A DNA stretch of 64,000 nt, taken from positions 124,001 to 188,000 of the forward strand of contig NZ_JAUSSG010000008.1 of assembly GCF_030812215.1 (NCBI RefSeq), written 5' to 3'. Under the pieces are notes generated by a model, which was given only the letters and a program-made list of their open reading frames with translations, made no database searches and was not told where the DNA came from. How positions within the stretch are numbered: position 1 is the stretch's first letter; the number at the start of each line of letters is the position of its first letter. The DNA is from Variovorax boronicumulans. Lineage in GTDB: Bacteria > Pseudomonadota > Gammaproteobacteria > Burkholderiales > Burkholderiaceae_C. The translations under genes and the position numbers were made by a program. Of the stretch, positions 17,790-26,789 are shown piece after piece.

Positions 17790-18272
17790 TCAGCCCAGCG
17801 GCACCGCGGGTTCGAACTTCGCGCGCTTGAGGCTGAAGAACGCCTTGACGTTGCGCACGTTGGCGTCGGCCGTGAACAGGCGCTGGGTCAGCGCGCCGTA
17901 GTCCGGCATGTCGCGCGCCGCGACAACGAGCACGAAGTCGGGGCCGGGCGAGACGCGCCAGCACTGCTGCACTGCGTGGTCGGCGATCACGCGGGTTTCG
18001 AAGGCGTCGAGCGCGGCGGCGTCCTGCCGGTCCAGCGAAATCTCGACCACCGCCTGCAATCCGTGGCCCCGCACCGTGGCCAGCCGGTCGGGCGAGAGCA
18101 GCGCGACCTGGCGCTCGATGAGGCCTTCGTCCTTCAACCGCTGTACCCGCCGCAGGCATGTGGGCGGGGAGATGCCCACGTCGGCGGCCAGCCGCTGGTT
18201 GGTTTGCGAAGCGTCGCGCTGGAGCGCATCGAGCAGACGGAGGTCTGTTGCATCGAGGGAGATTGATTCCAT
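17790..18272 (-). CDS. Lrp/AsnC-family transcriptional regulator
   Basis: 160 residues. The HTH is LDATDLRLLDALQRDASQTNQ then RLAADVGISPPTCLRRVQRL, and the RAM/AsnC effector domain follows (VVEISLDRQDAAALDAFE, QQCWRVSPGPDFVLVVAARD). The frame stays open upstream to 18338, but that part (HHFFYLYFYSIIYP) is AT-rich promoter DNA; ATG 18272 matches the family. It is divergent from glmS and convergent with glmU, so it may regulate glmS, itself or a distant amino-acid gene. Confidence 0.92.
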   Translation of the reverse strand: MESISLDATDLRLLDALQRDASQTNQRLAADVGISPPTCLRRVQRLKDEGLIERQVALLSPDRLATVRGHGLQAVVEISLDRQDAAALDAFETRVIADHAVQQCWRVSPGPDFVLVVAARDMPDYGALTQRLFTADANVRNVKAFFSLKRAKFEPAVPLG

Positions 18273-18329
18273 ATTTGGATAAATTATGGAATAAAAATAC
18301 AAATAGAAGAAATGATGAAATAAAACTTT

Positions 18330-18346
18330 GAAATTCATGAAATTTC
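18330..18346. promoter_or_regulatory. AT-rich palindrome in the Lrp-glmS intergenic region
   Basis: GAAATT-CATGA-AATTTC, a 6-bp inverted repeat in a markedly AT-rich 138-bp gap between divergent genes. It is a candidate Lrp/AsnC site. Confidence 0.35.
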
Positions 18347-18410
18347 GAAGGCATATTTTTTCTTCGCTTCCCTACCATCTGGCCTCCTCTTCATTCAAAG
18401 GCAGCTCACC

Positions 18411-20291
18411 ATGTGCGGCATCGTCGGGGCAGCGTCCCATCGCAACATCGTTCCGGTCCTCGTCCAGGGCCTCCAGCGGCTCGAGTACCGCGGCTATGAC
18501 TCCTGCGGCGTCGCGGTGCATGCGGGCGGTCTCACCCGGGCACGCACCACCTCGCGCGTGGCGGACCTTGTCACGCAGGTGCGCGAAGACAAGGTCGAGG
18601 GCCTGACCGGCATCGCCCACACGCGCTGGGCCACGCACGGCGCGCCGGCGGTGCACAACGCCCACCCGCACTTCAGCCACGGCCCCGGCGCCGATGCGCA
18701 GGGCGCGCGCCCCGGCCGCATTGCGCTGGTGCACAACGGCATCATCGAAAACCACGAAACGCTGCGCGCCGCACTCGAGGCCAAGGGCTACGTGTTCGAG
18801 AGCCAGACCGACACCGAGGTCATCGCCCACCTGGTCGACAGCCTCTACAACGGCGACCTGTTCGAGGCCGTGAAGGCCGCGGTGCTGCAACTGCACGGCG
18901 CCTACGCCATCGCCGTCATCTGCCGCGACGAGCCGCAGCGCGTGGTCGGCGCGCGCGCCGGCTCGCCGCTGATCCTGGGCGCGGGCAAGGAAGGCGGCGA
19001 GAACTTCCTCGCGAGCGACGCGATGGCGCTCGCGGGCGTGACCGACCAGATCATCTATCTCGAAGAAGGCGACGTGGTCGACCTGCAGCCGGGCAAGTAC
19101 TGGATCGTCGACAAGAACCACAAGCCCGTGACCCGGCAGGTGCGCACCGTGCTGGCCCACAGCGGCGCGGCCGAACTCGGCCCGTACCGTCACTACATGC
19201 AAAAGGAAATCTTCGAGCAGCCGCGCGCCATCGGCGACACGCTCGAAGGCGTGGCGGGCATCGTGCCGGAGCTGTTCGACGGTATCGGGCAAGACGGCGC
19301 CACGGGCGCCAGCGCGCACCGCGTCTTCAAGGACATCGACAAGATCCTCATCCTCGCCTGCGGCACCAGCTACTACAGCGGCTGCACCGCCAAGTACTGG
19401 CTCGAGAGCATCGCGAAGATTTCCACGCAGGTCGAGATCGCGAGCGAATACCGCTACCGCGAGTCGGTGCCCGACCCCAAGACGCTGGTGGTCACCATCA
19501 GCCAGTCGGGCGAGACGGCCGACACGCTCGCCGCGCTCAAGCATGCCCGCTCGCTCGGCATGGAGCAGACGCTGACGATCTGCAATGTCGCGACCAGCGC
19601 GATGGTGCGCGAGTGCAAGCTCGCGTACATCACGCGCGCCGGCGTGGAGATCGGCGTGGCGTCGACCAAGGCCTTCACCACGCAGCTCGCCGGCCTGTTC
19701 CTCCTGACGCTGGCCATCGCGCAGACCAAGGGCCATCTCACCGAGGCCGACGAGGCGCGCTACCTGAAGGAAATGCGCCACCTGCCGGTCGCGCTGCAGT
19801 CGGTGCTCGCGCTGGAGCCGCAGATCATCGGCTGGGCCGAGGACTTCGCGCGCAAGGACAACGCGCTCTTCCTCGGCCGCGGCCTGCACTACCCGATCGC
19901 GCTCGAAGGTGCGCTCAAGCTCAAGGAAGTGACGTACATCCACGCCGAGGCGTATGCGGCGGGCGAGCTCAAGCACGGCCCGCTCGCGCTGGTCACGAGC
20001 GAGATGCCGGTGGTCGCGGTTGCGCCGAACGACGCGCTGCTCGAAAAGCTCAAGAGCAACTTGCAGGAAGTGCGCGCGCGCGGCGGCGTTCTCTATGTGC
20101 TGGCCGACGGCGACACGAAGATCAAGAGCGGCGAAGGGCTGCACGTGATCCGCATGCCGGAGCACTACGGGCAACTGTCGCCGCTGCTGCATGTGGTGCC
20201 GCTGCAGCTGCTGGCGTATCACACCGCGTGCGCGCGGGGGACCGATGTGGACAAGCCGCGGAATCTTGCGAAGAGCGTGACGGTGGAGTAA
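18411..20291 (+). CDS. glmS: Glutamine--fructose-6-phosphate aminotransferase (isomerizing)
   Basis: 626 residues. Cys2 after Met (MCGIVGAASHRN) is the glutaminase nucleophile. GIAHTRWATHGAP and LVHNGIIENHETLR complete the amidotransferase domain. Two SIS sugar-isomerase domains follow (ACGTSYYSGCTAKYWLE, ISQSGETADTLAALKHA; then FLGRGLHYPIALEGALKLKE), and the end DKPRNLAKSVTVE is universal. It makes glucosamine-6-phosphate, the first step to UDP-GlcNAc. No glmS ribozyme is expected in this phylum, and the 5' region does not suggest one. Confidence 0.97.
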   Translation: MCGIVGAASHRNIVPVLVQGLQRLEYRGYDSCGVAVHAGGLTRARTTSRVADLVTQVREDKVEGLTGIAHTRWATHGAPAVHNAHPHFSHGPGADAQGARPGRIALVHNGIIENHETLRAALEAKGYVFESQTDTEVIAHLVDSLYNGDLFEAVKAAVLQLHGAYAIAVICRDEPQRVVGARAGSPLILGAGKEGGENFLASDAMALAGVTDQIIYLEEGDVVDLQPGKYWIVDKNHKPVTRQVRTVLAHSGAAELGPYRHYMQKEIFEQPRAIGDTLEGVAGIVPELFDGIGQDGATGASAHRVFKDIDKILILACGTSYYSGCTAKYWLESIAKISTQVEIASEYRYRESVPDPKTLVVTISQSGETADTLAALKHARSLGMEQTLTICNVATSAMVRECKLAYITRAGVEIGVASTKAFTTQLAGLFLLTLAIAQTKGHLTEADEARYLKEMRHLPVALQSVLALEPQIIGWAEDFARKDNALFLGRGLHYPIALEGALKLKEVTYIHAEAYAAGELKHGPLALVTSEMPVVAVAPNDALLEKLKSNLQEVRARGGVLYVLADGDTKIKSGEGLHVIRMPEHYGQLSPLLHVVPLQLLAYHTACARGTDVDKPRNLAKSVTVE

Positions 20292-20305
20292 ACGCGCCGC
20301 GGGCG

Positions 20306-20830
20306 TCAGCGCCGCGACGGCGCAGCGCCCGCCTTCGTCTTGGCACCCGTCAGGTGCCCGAGCGGCAACGCCACCTCCGACTTGATCTCGCGCAGCACGA
20401 TGCTCGAGCGCACGTGCGTCACGCCCGGCAGGCTGAAGAGCACCTCGTGCAGGAAGCGCTCGTAGTGCTTCATGTCGGGCACCGTCACGTGGAGGATGTA
20501 GTCCGCCGGCCCGGTGGCCGAGACGCAGCGGATGATCTGCGGGCTCGCGGCCACCACCTCCTCGAAGCGCTGCACCATCGCCTCGCTGTGGCGGTCGAGG
20601 TTGACCTCGGCCACGGCCGAGACGTGCAGGCCCACCAGTTCGGGATCGATCATGGCTGTGTAGCCACGAATCACGCCCGCAGCCTCCATGTCCTTGATGC
20701 GCTTCCAGCAGGGTGTGGGCGAGAGCCCGACAGCCTCTGAAATCTGCTGCACCGTCTGCCGGCCGTCGTGCTGCAGTGCAGAAAGGATCTTGAGGCAATG
20801 CTCATCCAGAGAAACAGAATCGACGTTCAT
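20306..20830 (-). CDS. Lrp/AsnC-family transcriptional regulator
   Basis: 174 residues. The HTH is LDEHCLKILSALQHDGRQTV then QQISEAVGLSPTPCWKRIKD, and the RAM domain has VNLDRHSEAMVQRFEEVV and CVSATGPADYILHVTVPDMK. It ends with a basic tail. It is divergent from the indolepyruvate oxidoreductase gene, a typical pairing for control by an aromatic or branched amino acid. An 8-bp inverted repeat lies between them. Confidence 0.93.
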   Translation of the reverse strand: MNVDSVSLDEHCLKILSALQHDGRQTVQQISEAVGLSPTPCWKRIKDMEAAGVIRGYTAMIDPELVGLHVSAVAEVNLDRHSEAMVQRFEEVVAASPQIIRCVSATGPADYILHVTVPDMKHYERFLHEVLFSLPGVTHVRSSIVLREIKSEVALPLGHLTGAKTKAGAAPSRR

Positions 20831-20850
20831 CGTGATTTCCGAGGGGATTC

Positions 20851-20887
20851 TTCTTCAAACAAGGGTCTGCGCCAGTGTATTGAAGAA
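20851..20887. promoter_or_regulatory. Inverted repeat between Lrp and the indolepyruvate oxidoreductase gene
   Basis: TTCTTCAA (20851-20858) and TTGAAGAA (20880-20887) are perfect inverted arms 29 bp apart, suiting a multimeric Lrp-type protein bound on one helix face. Confidence 0.45.
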
Positions 20888-20922
20888 ACACTTACTCGGG
20901 GTGCGGCAGAACAATTCCGGGC

Positions 20923-23900
20923 ATGAACGCCCCACACAAGACGGCCGCGCTTCGACGGCCCGACTACCAGCTCTCCGACAACCTCTGGGCTGACGCCGGC
21001 TCGGTCTTCATCACCGGCACGCAGGCGCTGATCCGCATCCTGGCGATGCAAAAGCAGCGCGACGCGGCGCGCGGCCTGCGCACGCAAGGCTTCGTGAGCG
21101 GCTACCGCGGCTCGCCGCTGGGCATGGTCGACCAGGCCATCTGGAAGGCGGGCGATCGCTTCAAGGAGACCGGCATCCGCTTCGTGCCCGCGGTGAACGA
21201 GGAGCTTGCGGCCACGCAGGTGCTGGGCACGCAGCGCGTGGAGTCCGATCCCGAGCGCACCGTCGACGGCGTCTTTGCCATGTGGTACGGCAAGGGGCCG
21301 GGCGTGGACCGTGCGGGCGATGCGCTCAAGCACGGCAATGCGTATGGCTCGTCGCCGCACGGCGGCGTGCTGGTGGTGGCGGGCGACGACCACGGCTGCG
21401 TGTCGTCGTCGATGCCGCACCAGAGCGACCACGCCTTCATGGCCTGGCGCATGCCCGTGATGCAGCCCGCGAGCGTGGCCGAGTACCTGGAGTTCGGCCT
21501 GTACGGCTACGAGCTCTCGCGCTATTCGGGCGCGTGGGTCGGCATGGCGGCGCTGTCCGAAATCGTCGAGAGCGCGGGCACCGTGGACCTCGACGCGGTG
21601 AACGCGCGCGTCGCCGCCTGGGAAGACGCCGATGCCGTGCGCACGGCCACCGGCCACGCTGCGCCGCCTGACGGCCTGCACTACCGCTGGCCCGACCTGC
21701 CGTCGCTGCGCATCGAGTCGCGGCTGGAAGACAAGCTCGCCGCCGTGGCCGCGTTCACGCAACGCAACAGCATCGACCGCCACGTCATCGTGAGCCCGCA
21801 TGCGAAGGTGGGCATCGTCACCTGCGGCAAGGCGCACCACGACTTGATGGAGGTGCTGCGCCGCCTGGAGCTCTCGCCCGAGCAACTCGCGCGCGTCGGC
21901 GTGCGGCTCTACAAGGTGGGGCTGAGCTTTCCACTCGAGCAGACGCGCCTGAAAGAATTCGCACGCGGGCTCGACGAGATCCTCGTCGTGGAAGAGAAGG
22001 GCGCGGTGGTCGAGACGCAGCTGCGCGACATCTTCTACAACGCGCCGCCCGATGCGCGCCCGGTGCTCGTGGGCAAGCACGACCGCGAAGGCCAGCCGCT
22101 GGTGTCGGCGCTCGGCGAGCTGCGCCCCTCGCGCCTCATCGAGCTGGTCGCGCACTGGCTGGCCGTGCACTTCCCCGACAACCACGACCTCGGCGACCAC
22201 CTGCAGCATGTGCGCGACTTCACGCCGCCCGACCTGCTGGGCAACGCGAGCGATGCCGTCAAGCGCCTGCCGTACTTCTGCGCCGGCTGTCCGCACAACA
22301 CCAGCACCAAGGTGCCCGAGGGCTCGACGGCGCGCGCGGGCATCGGCTGCCACTTCATGGCCAACTGGATGGACCGCAGCACCGCGGGCCTCATCCAGAT
22401 GGGCGGCGAGGGCGTCGACTGGATCTCGCACGCGATGTTCACCAAGACGCCGCACGTGTTCCAGAACCTCGGTGACGGCACCTACTACCACTCGGGCTAT
22501 CTCGCGATCCGCCAGGCCGTCGCGGCCAAGGCCACGCTCACCTACAAGATCCTGTTCAACGACGCGGTCGCGATGACCGGCGGGCAACCGGTCGATGGCG
22601 TCATCAGCGTCGATGCGATCGCGCGGCAGGTCGAATCGGAAGGCGTCACCAAGGTGGTGGTCGTGAGCGACGCCATCGGCAAGTACGACGCCATCAGGAA
22701 CCGCTTTCCGCACGGCACCGAGTTCCACGACCGCGCCGCGCTCGACGAGGTGCAGCGGCGCCTGCGCGAAATGCCCGGCGTGACCGTGCTCATCTACGAA
22801 CAGACCTGCGCCGCCGAGAAGCGCCGTCGCCGCAAGAAGGGCGAATTGGCCGATCCGCCCAAGCGCCTCTACATCAACGAGGCCGTGTGCGAAGGCTGCG
22901 GCGACTGCACCGTGCAGAGCAACTGCGTGGCCGTGCTCCCGCACGAGACGCCGATGGGCCGCAAGCGCAAGATCGACCAGACCAGCTGCAACAAGGACTA
23001 TTCCTGCGCCAAGGGCTTCTGCCCGAGCTTCGTGGGCGTCACCGGCGGCAAGCTGCGCCGAAAGAGCGGGGCGCTCGCGGCCGGGCGCGATGCCTTCCTG
23101 CACCGCGTGGCCGCGCTCGCGCATCCCGCGTCGCATGCGTGGTCCGGCCCCTACGACCTGCTCGTGACCGGCGTGGGCGGCACCGGCGTGGTGACGGTGG
23201 GCGCGGTCATCGCGATGGCGGCTCACCTGGAGGGCAAGTCCGCCAGCGTGCTCGACTTCATGGGCTTTGCGCAGAAGGGCGGCTCGGTGCTGAGCTTCGT
23301 GCGCCTGGCCGACACGCCCGACCGGTTGAACCAGGTGCGCATCGACACGCAGCAGGCCGACGCCATCCTCGCGTGCGACGTGGTGGTGGGCGCCTCGCCG
23401 GACGCGCTGCAGACCGTGCGGCACGGACGCACGCGCGTGCTGGCGAACATCCACGAGATTCCGGTGGCCGAGTCGCTGCGCAACCCCGATGCCGACCTGC
23501 ACGTCGACCTGCTGCTGGAGAAGATGCGCTTTGTCGCAGGTGAAGAGCAAGTCGAGACCTTCGACGCGCAGAGCCTGGCCGAGGAATTCCTCGGCGACAC
23601 GCTCGCCGCAAACATCGTCGCGACCGGCTATGCGTGGCAGCGCGGCCTGGTGCCGCTGAGCCTGGAGGCGCTGATGCACGCGATCGAGCTCAACGGCGTG
23701 GCCGTGGCGGCCAACCAGTCGGCGTTCTCGCTGGGCCGGCTCGCGGCGGGGAACCCCGCGGCGCTCGACCAGCTGCGCGCCGCGCCGATGGATGCGCAGG
23801 CGCAGCAAGCCGACGAGCGCCCGCTGGACGCGCTGCTCGCCGATGCACGCCGCCATCTCACCGGCTACCAGAACGCCGCGTGGGCCGCGCGCTTCGACAA

Positions 23901-24525
23901 GCGCATCCGCGCACTACAGGCGGCCGAGTCCGCGCTGCCGGGCGGCGATGCGCGCCTGCCCTTCACGCGCAACGCGGCGCGCAGCCTCCTGAAGCTCATG
24001 AGCTACAAGGACGAATACGAGGTCGCGCGCCTCTACACCGACGGCGCGTTCCTGCAGAAGCTGAAAGACCAGTTCGAAGGCGACCTGAAGCTCGAATTCC
24101 ACATGGCCCCGCCGCTGCTCTCGCGTCCGGCACACGGTCAGGCGCCCGCCAAGATCCGCCTGGGCGCATGGATGCTGCCGGCGATGAAATGGCTGGCCCA
24201 CGGCAAGCGGCTGCGCGGCACGGGCTTCGACCTGTTCGGCTACACGCAGGAGCGCCGGATGGAGCGTGCGCTCATCGCCAAGTTCGACCGGCGGCTCGAC
24301 GAACTGGCCGCCGATCTGTCTGCCGCCAACCAGTCGCTCGCCGCGCAGATCGCGGCGCTGCCATTGACGATCCGCGGCTTCGGGCATGTGAAGCTGGCCA
24401 ACCTGGCGCTCGCCACCGACCGCGAGGCGGAATTGCTGCACCGCTTCTCGCCGCAGCGTTATCCGAGGCCCGAGAAGAACGCGAAGGCGGGGCAGTTCCG
24501 CGGAATCGCCGTCGTGTCGCGCTGA
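20923..24525 (+). CDS. Indolepyruvate:ferredoxin oxidoreductase, fused alpha-ferredoxin-gamma protein
   Basis: 1200 residues. It oxidatively decarboxylates aryl-2-oxo acids such as indolepyruvate, passing electrons to ferredoxin. In order: the pyrimidine-binding domain (GFVSGYRGSPLGMVDQ), the TPP domain (YFCAGCPHNTSTKVPEGS, MGGEGVDWISHA, LGDGTYYHSGYLAIRQA), a cluster of Cys (CEGCGDCTVQSNC, later SCNKDYSCAKGFC) and a gamma-type domain (VTGVGGTGVVTVGAVIAMAA). The last 450 residues are the extra domain of the long proteobacterial form (DEYEVARLYTDGAF onward). It probably works in aromatic amino-acid catabolism. An Lrp gene is divergent from it. Confidence 0.95.
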   Translation: MNAPHKTAALRRPDYQLSDNLWADAGSVFITGTQALIRILAMQKQRDAARGLRTQGFVSGYRGSPLGMVDQAIWKAGDRFKETGIRFVPAVNEELAATQVLGTQRVESDPERTVDGVFAMWYGKGPGVDRAGDALKHGNAYGSSPHGGVLVVAGDDHGCVSSSMPHQSDHAFMAWRMPVMQPASVAEYLEFGLYGYELSRYSGAWVGMAALSEIVESAGTVDLDAVNARVAAWEDADAVRTATGHAAPPDGLHYRWPDLPSLRIESRLEDKLAAVAAFTQRNSIDRHVIVSPHAKVGIVTCGKAHHDLMEVLRRLELSPEQLARVGVRLYKVGLSFPLEQTRLKEFARGLDEILVVEEKGAVVETQLRDIFYNAPPDARPVLVGKHDREGQPLVSALGELRPSRLIELVAHWLAVHFPDNHDLGDHLQHVRDFTPPDLLGNASDAVKRLPYFCAGCPHNTSTKVPEGSTARAGIGCHFMANWMDRSTAGLIQMGGEGVDWISHAMFTKTPHVFQNLGDGTYYHSGYLAIRQAVAAKATLTYKILFNDAVAMTGGQPVDGVISVDAIARQVESEGVTKVVVVSDAIGKYDAIRNRFPHGTEFHDRAALDEVQRRLREMPGVTVLIYEQTCAAEKRRRRKKGELADPPKRLYINEAVCEGCGDCTVQSNCVAVLPHETPMGRKRKIDQTSCNKDYSCAKGFCPSFVGVTGGKLRRKSGALAAGRDAFLHRVAALAHPASHAWSGPYDLLVTGVGGTGVVTVGAVIAMAAHLEGKSASVLDFMGFAQKGGSVLSFVRLADTPDRLNQVRIDTQQADAILACDVVVGASPDALQTVRHGRTRVLANIHEIPVAESLRNPDADLHVDLLLEKMRFVAGEEQVETFDAQSLAEEFLGDTLAANIVATGYAWQRGLVPLSLEALMHAIELNGVAVAANQSAFSLGRLAAGNPAALDQLRAAPMDAQAQQADERPLDALLADARRHLTGYQNAAWAARFDKRIRALQAAESALPGGDARLPFTRNAARSLLKLMSYKDEYEVARLYTDGAFLQKLKDQFEGDLKLEFHMAPPLLSRPAHGQAPAKIRLGAWMLPAMKWLAHGKRLRGTGFDLFGYTQERRMERALIAKFDRRLDELAADLSAANQSLAAQIAALPLTIRGFGHVKLANLALATDREAELLHRFSPQRYPRPEKNAKAGQFRGIAVVSR

Positions 24526-25293
24526 GCGGCCATTCCCACGGCAACCGCGCGCCTGCTGCTGTTGACTGCGGACCTCGGCGACGATCTTTCTCCTCGCGGG
24601 TCCTGCCTCGATCTCTTCATGCGCTTCCATGTCCATGTCGAAATCGAGTCTGCGCGCGCCCATCGGCCGCAGGCGCTGGCCGGCGCCCAGCCAAGACAGC
24701 TCGCGACCTGTCCGCCGCAGGCGCGTGGCGCGCTGAACGACGCGCCGAGCACTGCACCGCCCACCGTTGGCCGGGGCACTGCGCAATAGCTGCACCGCTG
24801 AAAAGCACTCCCGGTTGACCGTCCCGCGCGGCGAAAGATGGCCGGATTCTTAAGTGAAATACTTCCAAGCTTGAGAAGTTTTCCCGCCAAAAAGTCGTTT
24901 CCTTGACATTCAAAAACTGGGCCTGGTTTAGATAGGTGAAGAATTTCTCACCTTTTTGAGCAATGGCCGCCGGAAAGATCAAGGCCGGATTCGACCATCG
25001 CATTCTCCTTCTTTCTCATTGGGCGCCGCGCTGAATGCACCGGGTCGAAAGTCATTCAATGACGAGGCTCCGAGCAGGCGAAAAAATTGGCTTTTGTTTT
25101 CATTTCAAGCTTCCGTAGATGGAGCCGCTTGAATTCAAGTTCACATTGAAAAACTGTTTTCCCGAATATTCTCAAAAGCTTGCCAAAACGGCTGCGCCGT
25201 GCTTTCGAATCAGTGCAATCGGTCAAAAATAAATCGAAGATGACCGGGGCTTGTGATGAAGCCGAGTTTTCCCTTCTTATCAAAAATGAATTC
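24526..25293. other. Non-coding stretch with a base-composition change
   Basis: No convincing gene. The first 300 bp are GC-rich. From about 24840 the DNA becomes clearly AT-richer and stays so, with interruptions, to about 27650. It holds a TTGACA-type promoter candidate (24903), an imperfect palindrome with a T-run (24934-24958), TCATT-C-AATGA (25052-25062) and CTTGAATTCAAG (25128-25139), all upstream of the regulator gene. Confidence 0.5.
24903..24932 (+). promoter_or_regulatory. Candidate sigma-70 promoter
   Basis: TTGACA at 24903-24908, an 18-bp spacer and TTTAGA at 24927-24932, reading toward the regulator gene. Just downstream, AGGTGAAGAATTTCTCACCT (24934-24953) is an imperfect palindrome followed by five Ts, so the transcript might be attenuated or operator-controlled there. 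Confidence 0.35.
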
Positions 25294-26064
25294 ATGACTT
25301 CATTGGATCAATCAAGGCAATCGCACGCCGCCATCAAGGAGAAAAGCCTCTTTGTCGCGCTGGTGGACAGCGATGCGACACAAAGAAACCTGCTGCGTGG
25401 TCGCCTCGATGCGCTCGGATGCGCGTCCCTGGCACTCGATTCGATAGACGACCTCTTCGCCAACCTGCGCGCAGGAAAGAAGTTCGAATGCATCGTGATG
25501 GCAATTTCCAACAAGGAATTCAAGCCTCAATTGAAATCGATCCTCATCGATTCCGACGTGCCTTTGCTCCTGGTCGCGCTTCCCGAATACCTGGGCGCCC
25601 TTTCCGATTTGAAGGAAGAAATGGCAAGCTTTGGAAAAATGGATGTCGTGCTTCCTTTCTCCAGCGATCGGGAGATCGAATGGAGACTGGAAATGCTGGT
25701 TCACCGCAAGCAGGCTGCCAGTCAGAGCGTCCGGGATTTCGTGTGGGATGAATACCGCTTCGAAATCGACCGGCGCCAGGTGTGGCTCGAAGAGCAAAGC
25801 GTGCCTTTGAAACCCATGGAATTTCATCTGGCGCTCGAGCTTTTCCGAAACATGAATTCATTGGTCACCCGCGAAAAGCTTGCCTTCCTGTGGCGCGGGC
25901 GCCCCCGCTCGCCCGGCTCGAGGGCGCTCGATGTCTGCATTTCCAATGTGCGCAGAAAACTGAAGCTCGTGCCGGAAAGAGGGCTGATCCTGCGATCGAT
26001 CTACGGGCGCGGCTACGAGATAAATTCAATGCGCAACGGAGCGCACTTGAAATCGCAGGTGTGA
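25294..26064 (+). CDS. OmpR-type winged-helix regulator with a degenerate receiver domain
   Basis: 256 residues from ATG 25294; ATG 25240 or a start near 25180 is possible and no ribosome site decides. The receiver-like domain begins SLFVALVDSDATQRNLLRGR. Beta strand 3 reads ECIVMAISNKEF with no phospho-acceptor Asp, and strand 5 reads DVVLPFSSD with no conserved Lys-Pro, so classical phosphorylation is not expected. The C-terminal domain is a clear Trans_reg_C winged helix (LKPMEFHLALELFRNMNSLV, ALDVCISNVRRKLKLV, SIYGRGYEIN). It lies upstream of the exopolysaccharide genes in AT-richer DNA and may control them (inference). Confidence 0.85.
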   Translation: MTSLDQSRQSHAAIKEKSLFVALVDSDATQRNLLRGRLDALGCASLALDSIDDLFANLRAGKKFECIVMAISNKEFKPQLKSILIDSDVPLLLVALPEYLGALSDLKEEMASFGKMDVVLPFSSDREIEWRLEMLVHRKQAASQSVRDFVWDEYRFEIDRRQVWLEEQSVPLKPMEFHLALELFRNMNSLVTREKLAFLWRGRPRSPGSRALDVCISNVRRKLKLVPERGLILRSIYGRGYEINSMRNGAHLKSQV

Positions 26065-26072
26065 CTCAACGC

Positions 26073-26150
<78 letters not shown>

Positions 26151-26518
26151 GTGCAGTAGTGCAGTGGATGCCGCCGCCGTCCAGCACGAGGCGGATGGTC
26201 AATCGCCGCACCTTGGCCGCGCTGGTCGCGTATCCGCCGCGCTCACCGCCGACCGCGTGCCGGCGAATCGTGCGGTGCGCGGTTGGGCGTCCACTTCGGT
26301 GCGCGCACCGCGCAAGGCGTAGCAGGCGAACAACGATCGGAAGAAGAGGGAAAAGCGCGGTCAGCCAGTGCGCAGGTTCAGCGCAAATACTCTCTATGCA
26401 GCGTCAGGGGACCTGCATATCCTCGGCTTTTCTTGGGCTATCCTCTCGCACCCGACGCGTAGCGATTTTTTACACATCCATGGGGCTGACGCGTGCCCGA
26501 GCGAAGGGGGAGAGACAA
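26151..26518. other. Intergenic stretch without recognisable gene
   Basis: About 370 bp after the microsatellite. Short overlapping frames exist on both strands but none has a ribosome site or family resemblance. The last 15 bases hold the ribosome site of the next small gene. Confidence 0.5.
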
Positions 26519-26722
26519 ATGCGCTTGATCTTCATCGAATTGCTGTTGGCCTTGGTGCTGCTGCCCTTGAGCGGCCTTTTTTGGTGGTGGGCCTTCGGCA
26601 TGGGCGGCTGGGCGCTCGCCGGCTTTCTCGTCCTCGTCGGCATCGTCCTGTTCCTCGTGCTCCGGGGCGTTCGCGCCACCAAGGAGAAGCTGGGCCAGCC
26701 CGGCGACGACCAGGAGCCGTAG
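26519..26722 (+). CDS. Small two-pass membrane protein of unknown function
   Basis: 67 residues. Two hydrophobic segments, about residues 3-25 (IFIELLLALVLLPLSGLFWW) and 30-49 (GWALAGFLVLVGIVLFLVLR), are joined by a short Gly-rich turn. A charged cytoplasmic-type tail (RATKEKLGQPGDDQEP) follows. GGGGGAG at 26505-26511 is a good ribosome site, and an intrinsic terminator lies 45 bp downstream, so it forms its own transcript. I do not recognise a family. The longer frame upstream of the ATG is not coding-like. Confidence 0.75.
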   Translation: MRLIFIELLLALVLLPLSGLFWWWAFGMGGWALAGFLVLVGIVLFLVLRGVRATKEKLGQPGDDQEP

Positions 26723-26766
26723 GCGCCGCGCCTGCAGGCCCGCGAGCCTGCATCGATCACCGACTG

Positions 26767-26789
26767 GGCCTCCTTTGGGAGGCCTTTTT
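26767..26789 (+). terminator. Rho-independent terminator
   Basis: GGCCTCC-TTTG-GGAGGCC followed by TTTTT. It ends the small membrane protein transcript. Confidence 0.9.

Noticed and set aside
18273..18410. glmS ribozyme or riboswitch upstream of glmS
   Set aside because: The 138-bp AT-rich gap between divergent genes lacks the GC-paired core expected; the ribozyme is known mainly from Gram-positive bacteria.
20827..23856. 1009-codon antisense frame opposite the indolepyruvate oxidoreductase
   Set aside because: His/Arg/Ala-rich low-complexity product without motifs; the sense frame has complete TPP and Fe-S signatures.
24562..24789. 75-codon frame after the indolepyruvate oxidoreductase gene
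   Set aside because: No ribosome site, no family resemblance, and it ends where base composition changes.
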